Shown: positions 34,471-47,215 of the stretch, piece by piece
Layout of the letters: each line of letters begins with the position of its first letter
Position numbering within the stretch: position 1 is the first letter of the stretch
Source of the DNA: Fonsecaea monophora
Lineage: Eukaryota; Ascomycota; Eurotiomycetes; Chaetothyriales; Herpotrichiellaceae
NCBI RefSeq assembly: GCF_001642475.1
Contig: NW_019173978.1
Coordinates: 124,001-188,000, forward strand
DNA length: 64,000 bases
Direction of reading: 5' to 3'
Notes under the pieces: model-generated
The model's input: the letters and a program-made list of their open reading frames with translations, nothing else
What the model was told of the DNA's origin: nothing
Database searches by the model: none
Position numbers and translations under genes: made by a program

Positions 34471-37400
34471 CTACATCAAGCTCGTCCGGCCCCCGACTTC
34501 CCTGCCGCCTTGACCGGAGGGCATCTCGCCGTTTCGCCCGACCACAAACTCCTGATAGATGGCGGCCAACCGTCGCCTCTCCTCGGGGCTGATGGAGCTG
34601 CGAGTCGTCGCCAGTGACTTCTCCATGTGTCGCCACTCAATCACCACCTCGTCCTTGCGGGATCCGTTGGCCTCGGCGCCGTCGGCGTCTCCGTCCGCCG
34701 TGCCGTCGTAGATCCCACTAGCTCCTCCACCCGAGCCTCCTAGGTCGTGGGAAGGTGCCCGGCGTGCGAAGCTGCTCTTCAGAGCCGCCTTTTCACGCTT
34801 CCGCGCCAGTTTCAATTCGTCAATCTTCGAGGCAATGGCCGCTTTCGACTCCATTGTCGAGGCCCCCGTACCCAGTGACTTCCTTGCCAGGGCGTCTTCC
34901 TCGGCCGAATACAGAAAGTGGAAGAAATCGTGCTTCCCTTGTGTGCTGTGGTGTTTGCGGCGCTTCCCACCCCCGCCTGAGCTGCTGCCACCGCTGCTGT
35001 TATTGGTACCATTGACCAGTTCCCGACCCTTTTCCCGGTCGGATGGCTTGTCGCCTAACAAGTCGTGAATGGCCTCGAGATGGGCGTTGTACATGAGCGC
35101 CTGAAGGTCTGCGCCACTGAAGCCTTCGGTGCGCTGTGCAACGCTGAGTAGTCGATTCTGTACCTCGGGCTTCAACCGTAGTTTCGCGCTGACCGCCGTC
35201 AAAATATCCAGTCGATCATTCATATCTGGCATGTCGCACAACAGACTCTTGTCCAGCCGTCCTGGTCTGAGAAGAGCCGGGTCAATCAGGTCTGGCCTGC
35301 TGGTGGCCGCCAGCACGTAGACTCCCTCAAGTCCTTCGGCACCATCCATCTGCGTAAGCATCTGATTGACCACTCGATCTGTCACGCCCGTCGAGTCGTG
35401 TCCTCGTTTCGGCGCAATGCTGTCAAATTCGTCAAAGAACAAGACGCATGGCTTCGCAGCCTGGGCGCGCTCGAATAGATCTCGAACCGACTTTTCAGAG
35501 GCACCGATATACTTGTTTAAGATTTCCGGGCCTTTGACAGAGATGAAGTTGAGGTTGCACTCACCCGCTACGGCAGAGGCCAGGAGTGTCTTCCCACAGC
35601 CGGGGTACCCGTAGAGCAACAGCCCTGAGCGGAGGCGGAGAGGAGATCGCGCAAAGATAGGTGCGTATTTTGTGGGATAAAGGAGTGTCTCGAGGAGGGT
35701 GTTACGGGTGTCGTGCAGACCGCCGATCGAGGAGAATGTGGTGGTCGAGTGGGTCAACGTCACGTTGCGGAGGGAAGAAGGCGTGAAGTTCTTTAATGCG
35801 GCGTCAAAGTCACCCTTCGTCAAGGTCGGTGGTGCATCTGAGTCGTCATTTTCTGATATCATACGGGTGAGAGTTTCATTTCGGGCGCGAGCCAGGAGAA
35901 GGACGAGGTCAGCTGGCATGTAGCCATCAGTTTTCCCGGCGACATCGAGCAAGTCGAGACTGGGTGCAACGCGGAATCCCTCAGCCGGTGGTGACGAAGC
36001 AGAAGATGTCGGCCTTGAGGACGGGTTTGATGGATCCATCCAGGAAGTCTCTGACATGCTTTGAGTATCACTTTGGTTGCGGTTGTGGCCCCGGTTATTG
36101 AGCTGCCATCCATCATTTGTGAGAGACACAAGAATGTCTCGACGGATTTCCTTTGTGGGAGCCTTGATGGAGACTATATCACCTACTATGTGGCCTCCAA
36201 TCATGATGCTGTTGAGCGAGTCCTTGGATTGTGCCGTGGCCAACATAGTAACGCCAGAATGAATGCTGCAGTATTGGCGTACAATAGCACAAAGAACCTC
36301 GGTGATCTGGCGACTGCGACCGTTGTCGTTGCCGACCTCGAGTTCAGTCTCAGCAGGACAAATCTTATCCAGGTCGTCCAGCACGACAACTGACTGTCCG
36401 CCCAAGCGTGCACACCAGGACGCTGACATGAACAGCCTCGTAAGAGTCTCCTTCACTGTCGAGACCCTGGTTTCGTCCGTCACCAGTTTCTGGCAATCAA
36501 AGTACGTCACATTGAAAACGTAGTCCTCCCTAAGCCGCTGTGAGATGCAGTGTGCGAGTGAAGTCTTGCCTGACCCGACTCCACCGGTCAACAGCACAGA
36601 AGAGCATAGGGCTAAATTTGAAAGGCATTGCCTAATGATCCCGTCGACACCTATCAAAGTGGGAAGTTTGGAAGGTATTCCATGGGCAAAGGTGGGAAAC
36701 ATGGTCGTCAGCTCCAGAGGCCGGGGCACTTCGGCCTTGATTTCAAATTCATGGTCTTGCTCTTGTCCCAGCACCCATAAACACGAATTATCATGATCTT
36801 CTTCGACCTCGGCAGGGCGACGAAATCTCAGAATCCCGCCATCAAATGATGCTGCAGAGGAGGAATCTCCAGAGGGTGGAAGTACCATTCCGTCAGTGAT
36901 TGGCCCAGATAGCAGTCCTTCATCTCCAGCAAAAGTCAGTCGGATCTTGTCGGCCAGCGCTTGTTTAGCTGCTTTCGAATCTCCGCCAAATTGGAGGCCG
37001 TCTTTCTTTTTCGAATTCACGGGCAGAAACGGATAGAATTGAAACCTTTTGATAGAATAACGGGGTAAGGGTGGCCCAGTAGCCTGGACCCGGACAATGA
37101 GTCCGACCATCCCTCCTGCACCAAGCATCTGGCAAAGCGAAGTCGACAGGACTGCGTGATTGCCGTCGATTGGGGTGGACCAGGGAAGGATCTGGGCCAC
37201 AATTTTAGAAGCCGGCCTTCCAACTTCGCTGTTCTCTTCTTCCTTGAGTCGGTTGACCTGGCTACTGTCCAACTGAGCCCTCATACCGGCCGGTTTTATG
37301 ATAGTGATGTTTGCCCATGTAGCGGCTCTGAGGCTTTCAGATGCAATCATTTCGTTACTGAGCCAAATGCAGAGCTTGTCATCGTTTTGGGATATGCTCT

Positions 37401-38296
37401 GGTCTTCATCGAAAAAGCTGCCTGCCATTGCTCGGTCGATTGCGCGCATGAATAATGCAGGTCTCACGGGACCTGTTCTGTTCCGGGCGTTGCTGACACC
37501 ACTTTTGCCGCTTCGCCTGCTTGCCGTGCTCCTCGCATCTCGCCTGTCACTCCTGGTAGATTTGGGCCGGGTCTTGGGGGCAACAATGACTTCTGCATCC
37601 GGAGCTATTTTCGCAAACGGGATGGTGTTTGGAACAGGCGGTACCAGGGAGGTAACGATAATATTTGCGGTTGACGTTGGTGATAAATGTAGAGTTAAGG
37701 GATGGGTATGTTCCGCTTGAACGGTAGTTTTACTGCTGTATGCGGGATTGGGTAGTGCACGAATCTGAGATAGAAGGTTTAACTCCAGGAAAGTGGCATG
37801 CAGTTCAATAACTTCCCAGTCTGCAGGTGTCAATGGCTCGATGTTGATGCTATGGGCGACAGGCGGGTCAAGATGAACCAAAATGCCAATCTTCTGGCCT
37901 TCTGAGAGTCCGAGCAACTTTGCAAACGTCGCATCAATCTCAACGGTTTGAACATCCTGTTCCCGGCTCCCTGGCCGTGCCCTATCGTTATTCAGAAGCG
38001 ACGCTGGTCGTGTCCGGCTAGGCATGCCAGTCCAACCAACATAAGCAGATCGTTGAAAGCCAGCAGTATTGCCACTGGAGACGGCGCCAGAGGAAAGAGT
38101 CTGGGACCGGTATTGCAGTTCGACAACAACATTTTGAGCTGGCTGGGACAAATGTGAGCAGAGAGAATCTGGGCGTTCCGAGAGGATGGCTTACGATATT
38201 GGTATTGCTGATCAACGCAATCAGTCCCGGGGGTAGATTGACGAGGCAATTCTGGAGGGATACCAGCGCTACCTCAGCGCGTACGGGAGGAGGCAT
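34471..38296 (-). CDS. PEX1: peroxin-1, AAA+ ATPase of peroxisome biogenesis
   Basis: Two exons, 38296-38195 and 38142-34471 (52-bp intron, GTAAGC...CCCAG), give 1257 aa. Exon 1 encodes SLQNCLVNLPPGLIALI and joins to NIPAQNVVVELQY, then YVGWTGM, which is the Pex1 N-terminal double-psi barrel domain. D1 has Walker A GGVGSGKTS near residue 556. D2 has Walker A GYPGCGKT near 884, ISVKGPEILNKYIGASE, Walker B VLFFDEFDS and the second region LRPGRLDKS. With Pex6 it forms the hexamer that pulls ubiquitinated Pex5 out of the peroxisomal membrane. The C-terminal 150 residues carry a Gly/Ser-rich low-complexity insert. Large plus-strand frames over this gene are shadows. Confidence 0.96.
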
Positions 38297-38854
38297 TTTC
38301 TCGGATTGCCGTCAAAGCTAAGCAGAGGTTTGTAGGTCCAACCAATCAGGGGAGCAACGTTGCAGGTCAGTAGAGACAGACTCTGAAGGACATGAACAGC
38401 GGAGATCGGCTTCGGGTGAAGGAGTGAAGATATGAACAAGAAGCCTTGGTGGTTTAGAAACGTGTTATGGCGATATAGAAAATCAATGAATGAAGCTGGG
38501 ATGTTGGCGAGATAGCCTTCCGAAGACACGGAGGCCATCGCCACTACTGATCAAGCCTCGGCAAGGAGAAGCGGACTGTCTGACAGAAGTTATTTTCAGT
38601 CAGCAATCTATAATTCGCCCTTTGAATCCTGTCTGACAGTATAAGTTACTTCTATTGGCCCATTGGACTGCAACAGGCCAAAGTGGCCTGGCACCTGGTT
38701 TATCCTATGCTCTGCAGTAGCACTTAACGCGCGACGCGACGCGCTCTGCAGACTGCAATGCAGCTTTGTCCCAACCCCCCCCCTTGTCGATTGTTAATTG
38801 CTCGACTCGCTCCAACACCAACTTCCTCTGTATTTTTGACCGTCGCACGCAACA
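38297..38854. other. divergent promoter of PEX1 and MCM7
   Basis: 558 bp between the two start codons. It holds the ACGCG cluster listed separately and a C9 run near 38778. No coding frame is supported. Confidence 0.7.
38727..38743. promoter_or_regulatory. three MluI-box-like ACGCG elements upstream of MCM7
   Basis: ACGCG occurs at 38727, 38734 and 38739, about 112-128 bp before the MCM7 ATG. ACGCG is the core of the MCB site (ACGCGT) bound by the MBF factor that drives G1/S genes, including MCM genes, in yeasts. The site function here is inferred from motif and gene identity. Confidence 0.55.
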
Positions 38855-41453
38855 ATGGCGCTCCTGCAGCATAAAGCGATTGCTGACTACGAGAAGCAAC
38901 TCGATGCCTTCCAAACCTTTCTAGAGAAGTTCGAAACCTCCAAGACGTCCTCAGATTCAGCTACTGAAGCAATCAATAACCTGAACCTCGATGGCGACCA
39001 CACAAGCGACGAGTATGATTTTATGGACGACCTTGCAGACGAAGATGACAGCCGAACCAGGAGGCGACCCAAAAGGAAGTACATGGAAATGCTCCAAGAG
39101 GTTGCAGACCGCGAGCGACAAAACATTGTAATAGAGCTGGATGATTTGAAAGAGGTGCGCCTTAGGTTCAGTCAGTGGTATCCTGCAGCTGACAGCTATC
39201 CAGTTTGAAGAGTCGTTGAGTGACGAGGTCAACCTGAGACTCGTCGAGTCCGTTACAAACAATACGAAGCACTACGTTGATTTATTTGCGGACGCGGTGG
39301 ACAAGATAATGCCTAAGCCAAGCAAAGAGATATCGTACGACAGTTGCCTCGCTTTTTTGATACTATTATCTAATACGCGGCTAGATTCAAGGACGATGTT
39401 CTCGACATCATCATGGCGCAGAGAGCCAAACGGAACGAGACTGTGGCGTCTGTCGCCGAAGCAGATGCAGAAGCTGCCATCCCAGTGTCTACATTTCCGC
39501 CAGAACTGACCAGAAGGTACACCTTGAACTTCAAACCTGTAACGCCTACAGGTGCCGATGTCGCGAAAAAGACGCTGGCCGTGCGACAAGTACGGGGGGA
39601 ACACCTGGGTCACTTGATCACTGTGCGCGGCATTACCACGCGAGTATCGGATGTTAAGCCCAGCATACGAATTCAAGCTTACACCTGTGATCGTTGCGGC
39701 TCAGAAATCTTTCAGCCGGTATATTCCAAACAATTCACCCCCTTGCAAATGTGCCCGTCAGAGGAATGCAAGCAGAACGACTCCAAGGGTCAGCTATTCC
39801 CATCAACCCGCGCCTCAAAATTCCTACCATTCCAGGAGGTCAAAATCCAAGAGATGGCAGACCAGGTTCCTGTTGGTCACATCCCAAGGACGCTGACTAT
39901 CCACTGCAATGGAAGTCTAGCGCGACAGCTAAATCCTGGCGATGTTGTTGACATTGATGGCATTTTCCTGCCCACTCCATACACCGGGTTCCGAGCTATT
40001 CGGGCTGGTCTGTTGACGGATACCTATCTTGAAGCACAGCATATCACACAACACAAAAAGGCTTATCAAGATTTGAAGACGGATCCGCGAATTATCCGAA
40101 AGATCGAATCCTACAAAGCGTCTGGACACATGTACGAATACCTCGCTCGTTCCATTGCGCCAGAAATTTACGGGCACCTTGATGTTAAGAAGGCACTTCT
40201 TCTTCTTCTCATTGGCGGCGTGACCAAGGAAATGGGTGACGGAATGCGTATCCGTGGAGATATCAATGTCTGCTTGATGGGTGACCCTGGTGTGGCCAAG
40301 TCGCAATTACTCAAATACATCACCAAAGTCGCCCCCCGAGGCGTATATACGACGGGTCGTGGATCCAGTGGTGTCGGTTTGACCGCTGCGGTGATGCGTG
40401 ACCCTGTCACCGACGAGATGGTTCTGGAAGGTGGTGCACTCGTCCTAGCAGATAATGGGATCTGCTGTATCGACGAATTCGACAAGATGGACGACGGAGA
40501 CAGGACTGCCATCCACGAAGTCATGGAACAACAGACTATCTCGATCAGCAAGGCCGGCATCACTACCACCCTCAACGCACGAACGTCGATCCTGGCAGCA
40601 GCTAACCCGCTCTATGGCCGGTACAACCCTCGGATCTCGCCTGTGGACAACATCAACCTCCCTGCTGCCCTACTTTCTCGATTTGACATTCTTTTCCTAA
40701 TCCTCGACACACCCTCCCGGGAAGCAGATGAGGAACTCGCTCAGCATGTCTGCCACGTACACATGCACAACCGGCATCCGGAACGCGAAGGGGAAGGTGT
40801 GGTCTTCTCGCCTCACGAAGTCAGACAGTATATCGCCCAGGCACGGACATTCAGACCCAATGTACCGAAGTCCGTGAGTGATTATATGGTGGGTGCATAT
40901 GTTCGCATGCGCCAACAACAAAAGCGTGATGAAGGGTCTAAAAAGCAATTTACCCACACGTCGCCACGTACTCTACTGGGCGTCTTGCGCTTGTCGCAGG
41001 CACTGGCTAGACTGAGGTTCAGCAACGAGGTGGTGAATGAGGACGTTGACGAAGCACTACGTCTGATCGAGGTGTCCAAGGCCAGTTTGTACACTGATCA
41101 GCGCTCGCACGGCGATCAGACTGTGAGCTCCAAGATATACGACCTGATTCGCGGTATTAGGGAATCGGGAGCGGCGAGTGTTGGTCGGGGTGCGAGGGGG
41201 GAGCTGAATCTCGGGCGAGTCAGGGAGCTGGTTACTGCGAAAGGATTTACGAGTGATCAATTCGTCCGAACTCTGGAGGAGTACGAATTGTTGGATGTAA
41301 GTGAACTCGATTCCCGTCATATTTTTCTGGTTACTAACTTAAGGATTCTAGGTCTGGCAAATTGCCAATAATGGAACTCGGCTGGTATGGATCGAAGCCG
41401 GGGACAGCGACGAAGATAACGACGAGGACATGGGTGATGCAGACGACGACTGA
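38855..41453 (+). CDS. MCM7: MCM7, subunit of the replicative MCM2-7 helicase
   Basis: Four exons, 38855-39154, 39204-39334, 39385-41296 and 41352-41453, give 814 aa (introns 49, 50 and 55 bp, all in phase). The N-terminal acidic segment is followed by KEISFKDDVLDIIMAQR, a zinc site YTCDRCGSEIFQP ... CPSEEC (about residues 244-272), and EVKIQEMADQVPVGHIPR. FLPTPYTGFRAIRAG and YLEAQHITQHKKAY are diagnostic of MCM7. The AAA+ core has Walker A GDPGVAKSQLL near 445, Walker B CCIDEFDKMDD and the arginine finger SRFDIL near 576. The C-terminal wing ends with ELLDVWQIANNGTR and an acidic tail. Only splicing of the last intron gives the wing-helix ending. Confidence 0.96.
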
Positions 41454-42385
41454 GTGGAACAGGATAGATCGTGTTGGTCAGCTCCATCTTGTCGACTCTC
41501 CATTTACAGTTACTCGAATACGTGTACGGCTTGTTGTGTTCTGTTTTCGCTTCGCAACAGATACAGGGTGGGCTTTGCAACTGGCAAGATTTGGACTTGC
41601 AGCTTGGATTGGATATAGTGGTTTGTTGATTGAAAGAATGATTCAAGGACGACAAAAAGCAGCATATATCTTCCATTCCGTCCTTGAGTCTTACTCTGCT
41701 GGCTTCTAGATCCCAAAGACTCCTCATCCTGTCGTCTCGGGCCCTCTTTTCTCATTCCTGTTTTGGTGTTGTATCTTAGTATCCGGTGGCTTCTAAACCC
41801 GCGCAACCTTCCTCAGCTTCAACCTCGGTCATAATTGATTTCGATCCTTCTCCATCCTTCCCCCCAATCTCAAACCTCTTGGCCTCTCATATACCAACGA
41901 CCCTCCCATCCTGCGGCCCGCCCAATTGTTATCCCTGCTCACACGTTGTGTCCGTTGCGCAGTACTCTTTAGGTATAGCTTCGAGTATCCTTTCCCCACC
42001 TGGAGTTCGTTTCCTGGTTTACCGAGGTTTTTGGAGGGGGAACAAGGGGGGTTGTTTTGGAGCGTGCCACCAAACTTGCCCCTCCTTTGGCGAAGACTTT
42101 CCATGGGGATTGATCTCCGACATTTCTGGCGCGCGTGGTGAAAGAGAACTCGGTTCTGAGGTCCCAAGGGGAAAGCACAGCTCAGCTTTACGAGCATCTG
42201 ATATGCTGGGGACCTCTTTCCGATTACCTTATAAAAAGAGTTGCAGAGTCCCCCCGCGCTGACTCGAGCGAGTCGTACTTAACCGTGTGACCCTTTACTT
42301 CTCGTCCTGATACACATTCCCTTTCCCAGTTTTCCTGATCCCTCTCGAATACTGAATACTCCATTCTAGCTCTTTTGTTCCCAAG
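41454..42385. other. intergenic, upstream region of the cyclase-family gene
   Basis: 0.93 kb. Several overlapping short frames (up to 158 codons) occur on both strands without domains. CT-rich DNA close to the cyclase start looks like a fungal leader. Confidence 0.5.
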
Positions 42386-43560
42386 ATGGCAGACTACACT
42401 AACCTTCCAGACTTCGACTCCCTCCCCAAGGTCGAGGGCATGCCCCATGGGTGTGCATGGGGCCTCTTCGACAAGGACGGCAAGAAGGACCATCTTGGTT
42501 GCATAAACCTCTTGACCCCGAAAGTCGTACAGGAGGCCTTCAAGGAGGCTCGTGACGGTGTCTCGGTATCCCTCAACTGGCCCATTGGCGCCATTCAGAA
42601 GCCGGGCTTCGGACGCAAGGGCTTGGTGCACAAGGTCTTCTCTTTCAAAGACAGCCCTCTTCACCTCTCGGGGTTCGATGATGAGGTCGAGTTCAATACG
42701 CAATGCTCTTCGCAATGGGACAGTCTGGTGCATTTCAGCCATCAACCCACCGGCCTCGGCTACAATGGCGCCGATCTGCAGAAGGAGCAGCTGATTCAAG
42801 ATTTCGGCCACGTCGACCTTGAGAAGGCATTTCCCACGTTAAACCACTGGCACGACCGTGGCGGCTTGGTGGGACGGGGAGTCCTCCTCGACTATCGTGC
42901 CTACGCTGAAGCCAAGGGCATCAAGTATAGCTGCTTTGAAGCGCACGCTATCTCGGTGCAGGATCTCGAGGCCGTGGCCGCTCACCAGGGCACGAAATTC
43001 AAGCACGGGGATATCTTGATTGTTCGCTCCGGCTTCACAGAAGACCTAGGGGCTGCTAGTGCCGAGGAGCAGGAACGCATGCTAGGCACTCACAAGTCAG
43101 TCGGCGTCAAAGGCTGCAAAGAGTCGGCCAAGTGGGTATGGAATCACCACTTTGCTGCTGTTGCGGGAGACGCGATTGCGTTTGAGGTGCTCCCTCCTAC
43201 GCTCGAGGACGAAGGCAACCGGGTGGGCACGACTGCAGACCTTGGTAAGCTCCTTTTCCCTTTGTCTTCTCTCGCTATACCACTGGGTCAAAGTTGACGC
43301 AGTGGGACGCTCTGTCTCATTTGCCCTTGGTTCAATTCGCCTACGAAGTCTGCTTTTTGGCTAACAACCCCTTGCGCTCTCCAGTTCTCCATCAATACTT
43401 CCTCTCTCTCTTCGGCCTCAACATCGGCGAACTGTGGGACCTGAAGGCTCTCGGCGAGCACTGCAAGAAAGTCGGCCGCTACGAGTTCCTCTTGACAAGT
43501 ATCCCATTGAACGTGCCCGGCGGAGTCGGCAGCCCACCGAACGCCCTCGCAATTTTCTAG
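42386..43560 (+). CDS. putative cyclase / kynurenine-formamidase-like hydrolase
   Basis: Exons 42386-43244 and 43385-43560 (140-bp intron, GTAAGC...TCCAG, phase 1) give 344 aa. Sequence features fit the cyclase/KynB-like family (PF04199): MPHGCAWGLFD, INLLTPKVV, the metal-site region SSQWDSLVHFSHQP, GRGVLLDYRAYAE, HGDILIVRSGF, AVAGDAIAFEVLPP and LHQYFLSLFGLNIGELWDL. Family members are Mn/Zn-dependent amide or ester hydrolases. Fungal members of this long form are mostly uncharacterised; substrate unknown. The fungal QWD...H variant replaces the bacterial HxGTHxD pattern but keeps Asp and His ligands. No signal peptide, so it is probably cytosolic. Confidence 0.87.
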
Positions 43561-44401
43561 GCCATTGACAGATGGCCCAAGCGTACTCTGGACCAGACTG
43601 AAAGAGGAAGAAGAAAAGAAGCAGGACCAATACAAGGGAGTGAAACAGACACAATTGAAGAGAGAGACTAAGGAACCCTGAACGGCCGGCTGGGTTGCCT
43701 AGACGCAGACGCAAGCGTGGCAGGCTGCTGCTCTCTCGGGCCTGAGAAGAGGAGAGGAAAGAAGGAGGAGGAGGAGGAGGAGACTTACATATGTCAGATA
43801 TTCTGTGCCTACCTACCCACCTACATACCTATCTTCTGGACGCAACTACTGCTCTCTCCCTTTGTGTCTAACCCCCATTTGCGATTAATTCATTGCCCAC
43901 CTCCGTCAGAACCTTGTACACCACTCCAACGTGTCGATGACGGTCTTAATATCTTCTTGGGTCCCTAGAGTAAATGATCCCGATTCGAACGTGCCCGTCC
44001 TCTGCACTCTCGACTCTAGACGTCTCACCACGAATGAGCAGCGTGTGTAGTGTTATGCTACGGTAGGACACAAGATTGATAGCTGTATCCGTATCTGTAT
44101 CATACATACATATATACATACCTAGGTATACAGATGTAGTTCTCTGGTGCATGTCCTGTTCCGGTCTGAACGAGTCAGCTCGGCTATACTGTCTGGAACG
44201 CACTCTCGTTCTGACATCTCTCTTCGAAGGTATGAGGACGAGGCCAGGCGATGTTGTAGATCGGCTGCTTTCCAGTGATCCTCTGGTGTACAGTAAATAC
44301 AACAAATTCGATTGACCCTCTCAGAACCCTTTTGTCTTTTCTGTTCTACATGCAGATTCAATATCACAAATGACCAGAGCGATCGAGTAAGCTCGCCGCA
44401 T
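43561..44401. other. convergent 3' spacer with GGA repeat
   Basis: Between the cyclase stop and the mS29 stop. It contains a GGA/GAG run at 43761-43782 and ATACAT-rich DNA near 44100-44130. No gene is supported. Confidence 0.55.
43761..43782. repeat. (GGA)n microsatellite
   Basis: Seven consecutive GGA/GAG units within a purine-rich stretch in the spacer. Confidence 0.6.
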
Positions 44402-45952
44402 TTAAGCAATCACCCGTCTACTCAACTTTGCCAACTCACCCACCACGCCGCCTGCGCTCAAGCCTCTCATCTCACTCACCAAACCGTCTGTGATGCGTCG
44501 GTGCAAAAGCCCACTCTTTGCGAAATATTCCAGGTAACCCTTCGATTCCAGTTTATTCAAGCCTTTCAACTCTAGCAGATGCAAATCTCCACGGGTCGCT
44601 GGTCCAGAGAGAGCCAAAACTCGCGGGTCGGGTTTGCTGTAGGGCTTTGGCAGGGGGAAATCTGGGTGCGCGGGAGAGATAGAGTGCTCTTGGAAGGCCC
44701 GCATCTGAGAAAGAATGAGCTTGAAAGTCGGGCAGGCGGGAGCATTTGAGCCCGAGGTGCTGAAGAGAACCATGCCACCATTGATAAAAGGCGACGTATT
44801 TCCCGTGGTGCCTGTGAACAAGAGATTGACGAATTGCTTCACCAACATGAATCGGTGCGCATGCAGGATTTTGTGGTCGCTATCGCGGTATGCCGTGGGC
44901 CCCATCCAATGCTCAACGCCATCGGCAGCAAGCAAAACTGGTGGACGCTGGTCCTTTCCAGGCTCGGTAAGCTCTTTGTAGAAGGCTTGCCATGCCTGCC
45001 ATGAGAGGTGGTGGTCACCTGCGCCCTTTTGAGCCAGATCCAGTAATGTGGAGTTGTTCTTGAGGGAGAGTGTCTTGGGATGAGCGTGGTTGAGTTTCAA
45101 AGACTTCAAGACCGATTCGTTCGAGGTGGCAACGCGGGTGAGCAGGAGTTGGGTTAGGTGTGGTTGGATGTACATATGTTCAGACTCGTCCTCGGCGTGT
45201 CGAAGTGGCGCGTATGAGGACGTGTTATTGACAAAGTCCTGGGCTGTAAAAGTCGAAAGTCAGTGATCTCGCCTATGAACACGGATGAACATGGAAATCT
45301 GCCTACCTTCTGGGACATTCAGCACGATCCAGTGATCCATATATGCCATGCTCATGGCCTGTAACAAGAGAACGCTTTTCCCACTAGCCTTCTCGCCAGT
45401 TATTAGATGTTTGACGACCTTTTTCTTCTCGCCCTCCTGCTTGACATCCTGCATTTCTTTCGCAATGCGAAGTGTCTCCTCTCGTATTAAAGTCGCTGGC
45501 CTGCGAAAGAGACTCCAGTTCTGGGTAGTCTTGAACGCCCCTGAATCCCTCAATTGATCCAACAGACCACCATCAAGCGCCAACATGTGTCCAACAAACT
45601 TCTCGTCGACCAAGTTCTCCTTACTCCATGTCTCTAAATCCGAGACGGGTAAGGCATTGGTGTTGGAGAGGACGATCCGACGACGTTGGGCTCGACGTTC
45701 GCCAACTGGAGGTAACTTGGGACGATCGCGGCTCTTTTTCTTCAGGCGTGCGGATTGGGATTGACGAGCTCTGGGAGGTCCGCTGCCGGATTGGGAGGTT
45801 TTCTTCTTCAGCAAAGGGGATTTATATTGTGCTGCTGAGCTGTGAAAGGACGTTGATTGAGTCCATGTCGCTGCGGTGATGGCGAGACTTTTGGGAGTTG
45901 TCGATGAGATCCGCAGCCGTGAAAGGCATTCTGTGCATATTGACAGCGACAT
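44402..45952 (-). CDS. RSM23: mitochondrial small-subunit ribosomal protein mS29 (DAP3/Rsm23)
   Basis: Exons 45952-45307 and 45243-44402 (63-bp intron, GTAGGC...TTACAG, phase 1) give 495 aa. An Arg/Ser/Thr-rich, low-acid N-terminus is a likely mitochondrial presequence, followed by a basic linker (KKKSRDRPKLPPVGERRAQR). The P-loop GEKASGKSVLLLQAMSMAY starts near residue 185, with WIVLNVPEAQDFVNNTSSYA across the splice and VLLAADGVEHWMGPTAYRD as a Walker-B-like region. mS29 is the GTP-binding subunit of the mitoribosomal small subunit; its animal form is known as DAP3. I chose ATG 45952; a frame-extending codon at 45961 is TTG. It is divergent from ribosomal protein gene eS26, which could permit shared control. 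Confidence 0.92.
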
Positions 45953-46713
45953 TGTAAGCAAGAAGCCAACACGGTCTTCGCCGTGAGAGCAGTGCGGTAA
46001 CAGCTGCTCAAAGAACTACCACATTTGGGTCGACAAATAGCTTAAAATCATGGCCGCAGGGAAAGATGCGCAATTGGTTGGCCTTTCCAAATACGGACTA
46101 GTGCAGTCTGGAGAGGCACGAGGATGCACTCAGCCTCGCCATGTCCGACCAAGCAGCGCAATCCGAACCTCTTGAAGAGCCTGGCAGCACTGTCTGACGA
46201 ATAATGGGTCCATTTGGAGAAGGATTGCAACAACAAAACAAAATCCCCTGCGCACTTATACAGAGAAACTCCTGCAATATTTGATAGCATTTACTACGAT
46301 CACTTCTCCAGGCTCTCCGTGTTGAAGCTGCATTGATAGTCCTATGAGTACAGCGTAGGTGATGATATACATACGTAAGCCACAGGCATTCAGAATCAAC
46401 TGAATGATTAATGCGAGTGGCAGACTATCTGACTGATCTTGTTGTAGGTGGCAGGCCGTTTGCCAAGCCCTCAGAGAGGTTACCAGTTACAGACCTATTG
46501 CTAGCTGTTTTGGGACTAGCTGCCGAAGTCACACTTGGCACCCACCGCACCTCGAAAAATGCACTTTTTGGGATTATTTCGCATTGCCCACGCCCAGCTC
46601 TTCTGCACCTCACACATCGATCCTGCCATTATCACCTCCACCATTGCCCTCACGACGCTCTGAGGGCTCTTAAGCACACCTTCGAAAACCGCTGACCCTT
46701 AGCGAACGTCAAA
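45953..46713. other. divergent promoter of mS29 and eS26 genes
   Basis: 761 bp between the two start codons. CT-rich and TCACACAT-type words occur close to the eS26 start. I see no coding frame and no clear consensus site. Confidence 0.5.
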
Positions 46714-47215
46714 ATGGTCAAGAAACGAGCCTCCAAGTATGCCATCATCCCCCAGTGCCGTCCAATACATTTTCTGACTAGACCAGTGGTCGCAACAAGA
46801 AGGGCAGAGGCAGAGTCAAGCCCGTTCGGTGTTCCAACTGCTCTCGCTGCGTGCCCAAAGATAAAGCCATCAAGAGATTCACCATCCGTAACATGGTCGA
46901 ATCGGCAGCAATCCGTATGTACTTCTTGTTGAGGATGGAAAGCCCCCTTCAAACCGGGAATGAGAAAACAATTGTGTGGACTGACGAGGAATTGGGATAG
47001 GTGATATTTCCGACGCGTCCGTGTTCGCCGACTACGCCGTCCCCAAGATGTACCTGAAGCTCCAGTACTGCGTGTCGTGCGCCATCCACGGCAAGATTGT
47101 GCGAGTCCGGTCGCGCATCGGCCGCCGAAACCGTGCCCCGCCCCCGCGAGTCCGATACAACAAGGACGGTAAGAAGGTCAACCCCCAGCAGGCCGCTAAG
47201 ACCGCGCAGGCTTAA
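46714..47215 (+). CDS. RPS26: 40S ribosomal protein eS26
   Basis: Exons 46714-46736, 46787-46914 and 47001-47215 give 121 aa (introns 50 and 86 bp). Exon 1 is 23 nt and encodes MVKKRAS plus two bases of Asn. The product contains KKGRGRVKPVRCSNCSRC (zinc ligands C23/C26), CVPKDKAIKRFTIRNMVE, DISDASVFADYAVPKMYLKL and QYCVSCAIHGKIV (second zinc pair), matching eS26 along its length. eS26 lies at the mRNA exit channel of the small subunit and contacts mRNA upstream of the start codon. The short first exon followed by an intron is typical of fungal ribosomal protein genes. Confidence 0.97.

Noticed and set aside
37298..37720. 140-codon plus-strand frame
   Set aside because: Antisense shadow of PEX1 with no domain or start context.
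41786..42262. 158-codon plus frame between MCM7 and the cyclase gene
   Set aside because: No domain, and it starts from a non-ATG codon; the region looks like a promoter/leader.
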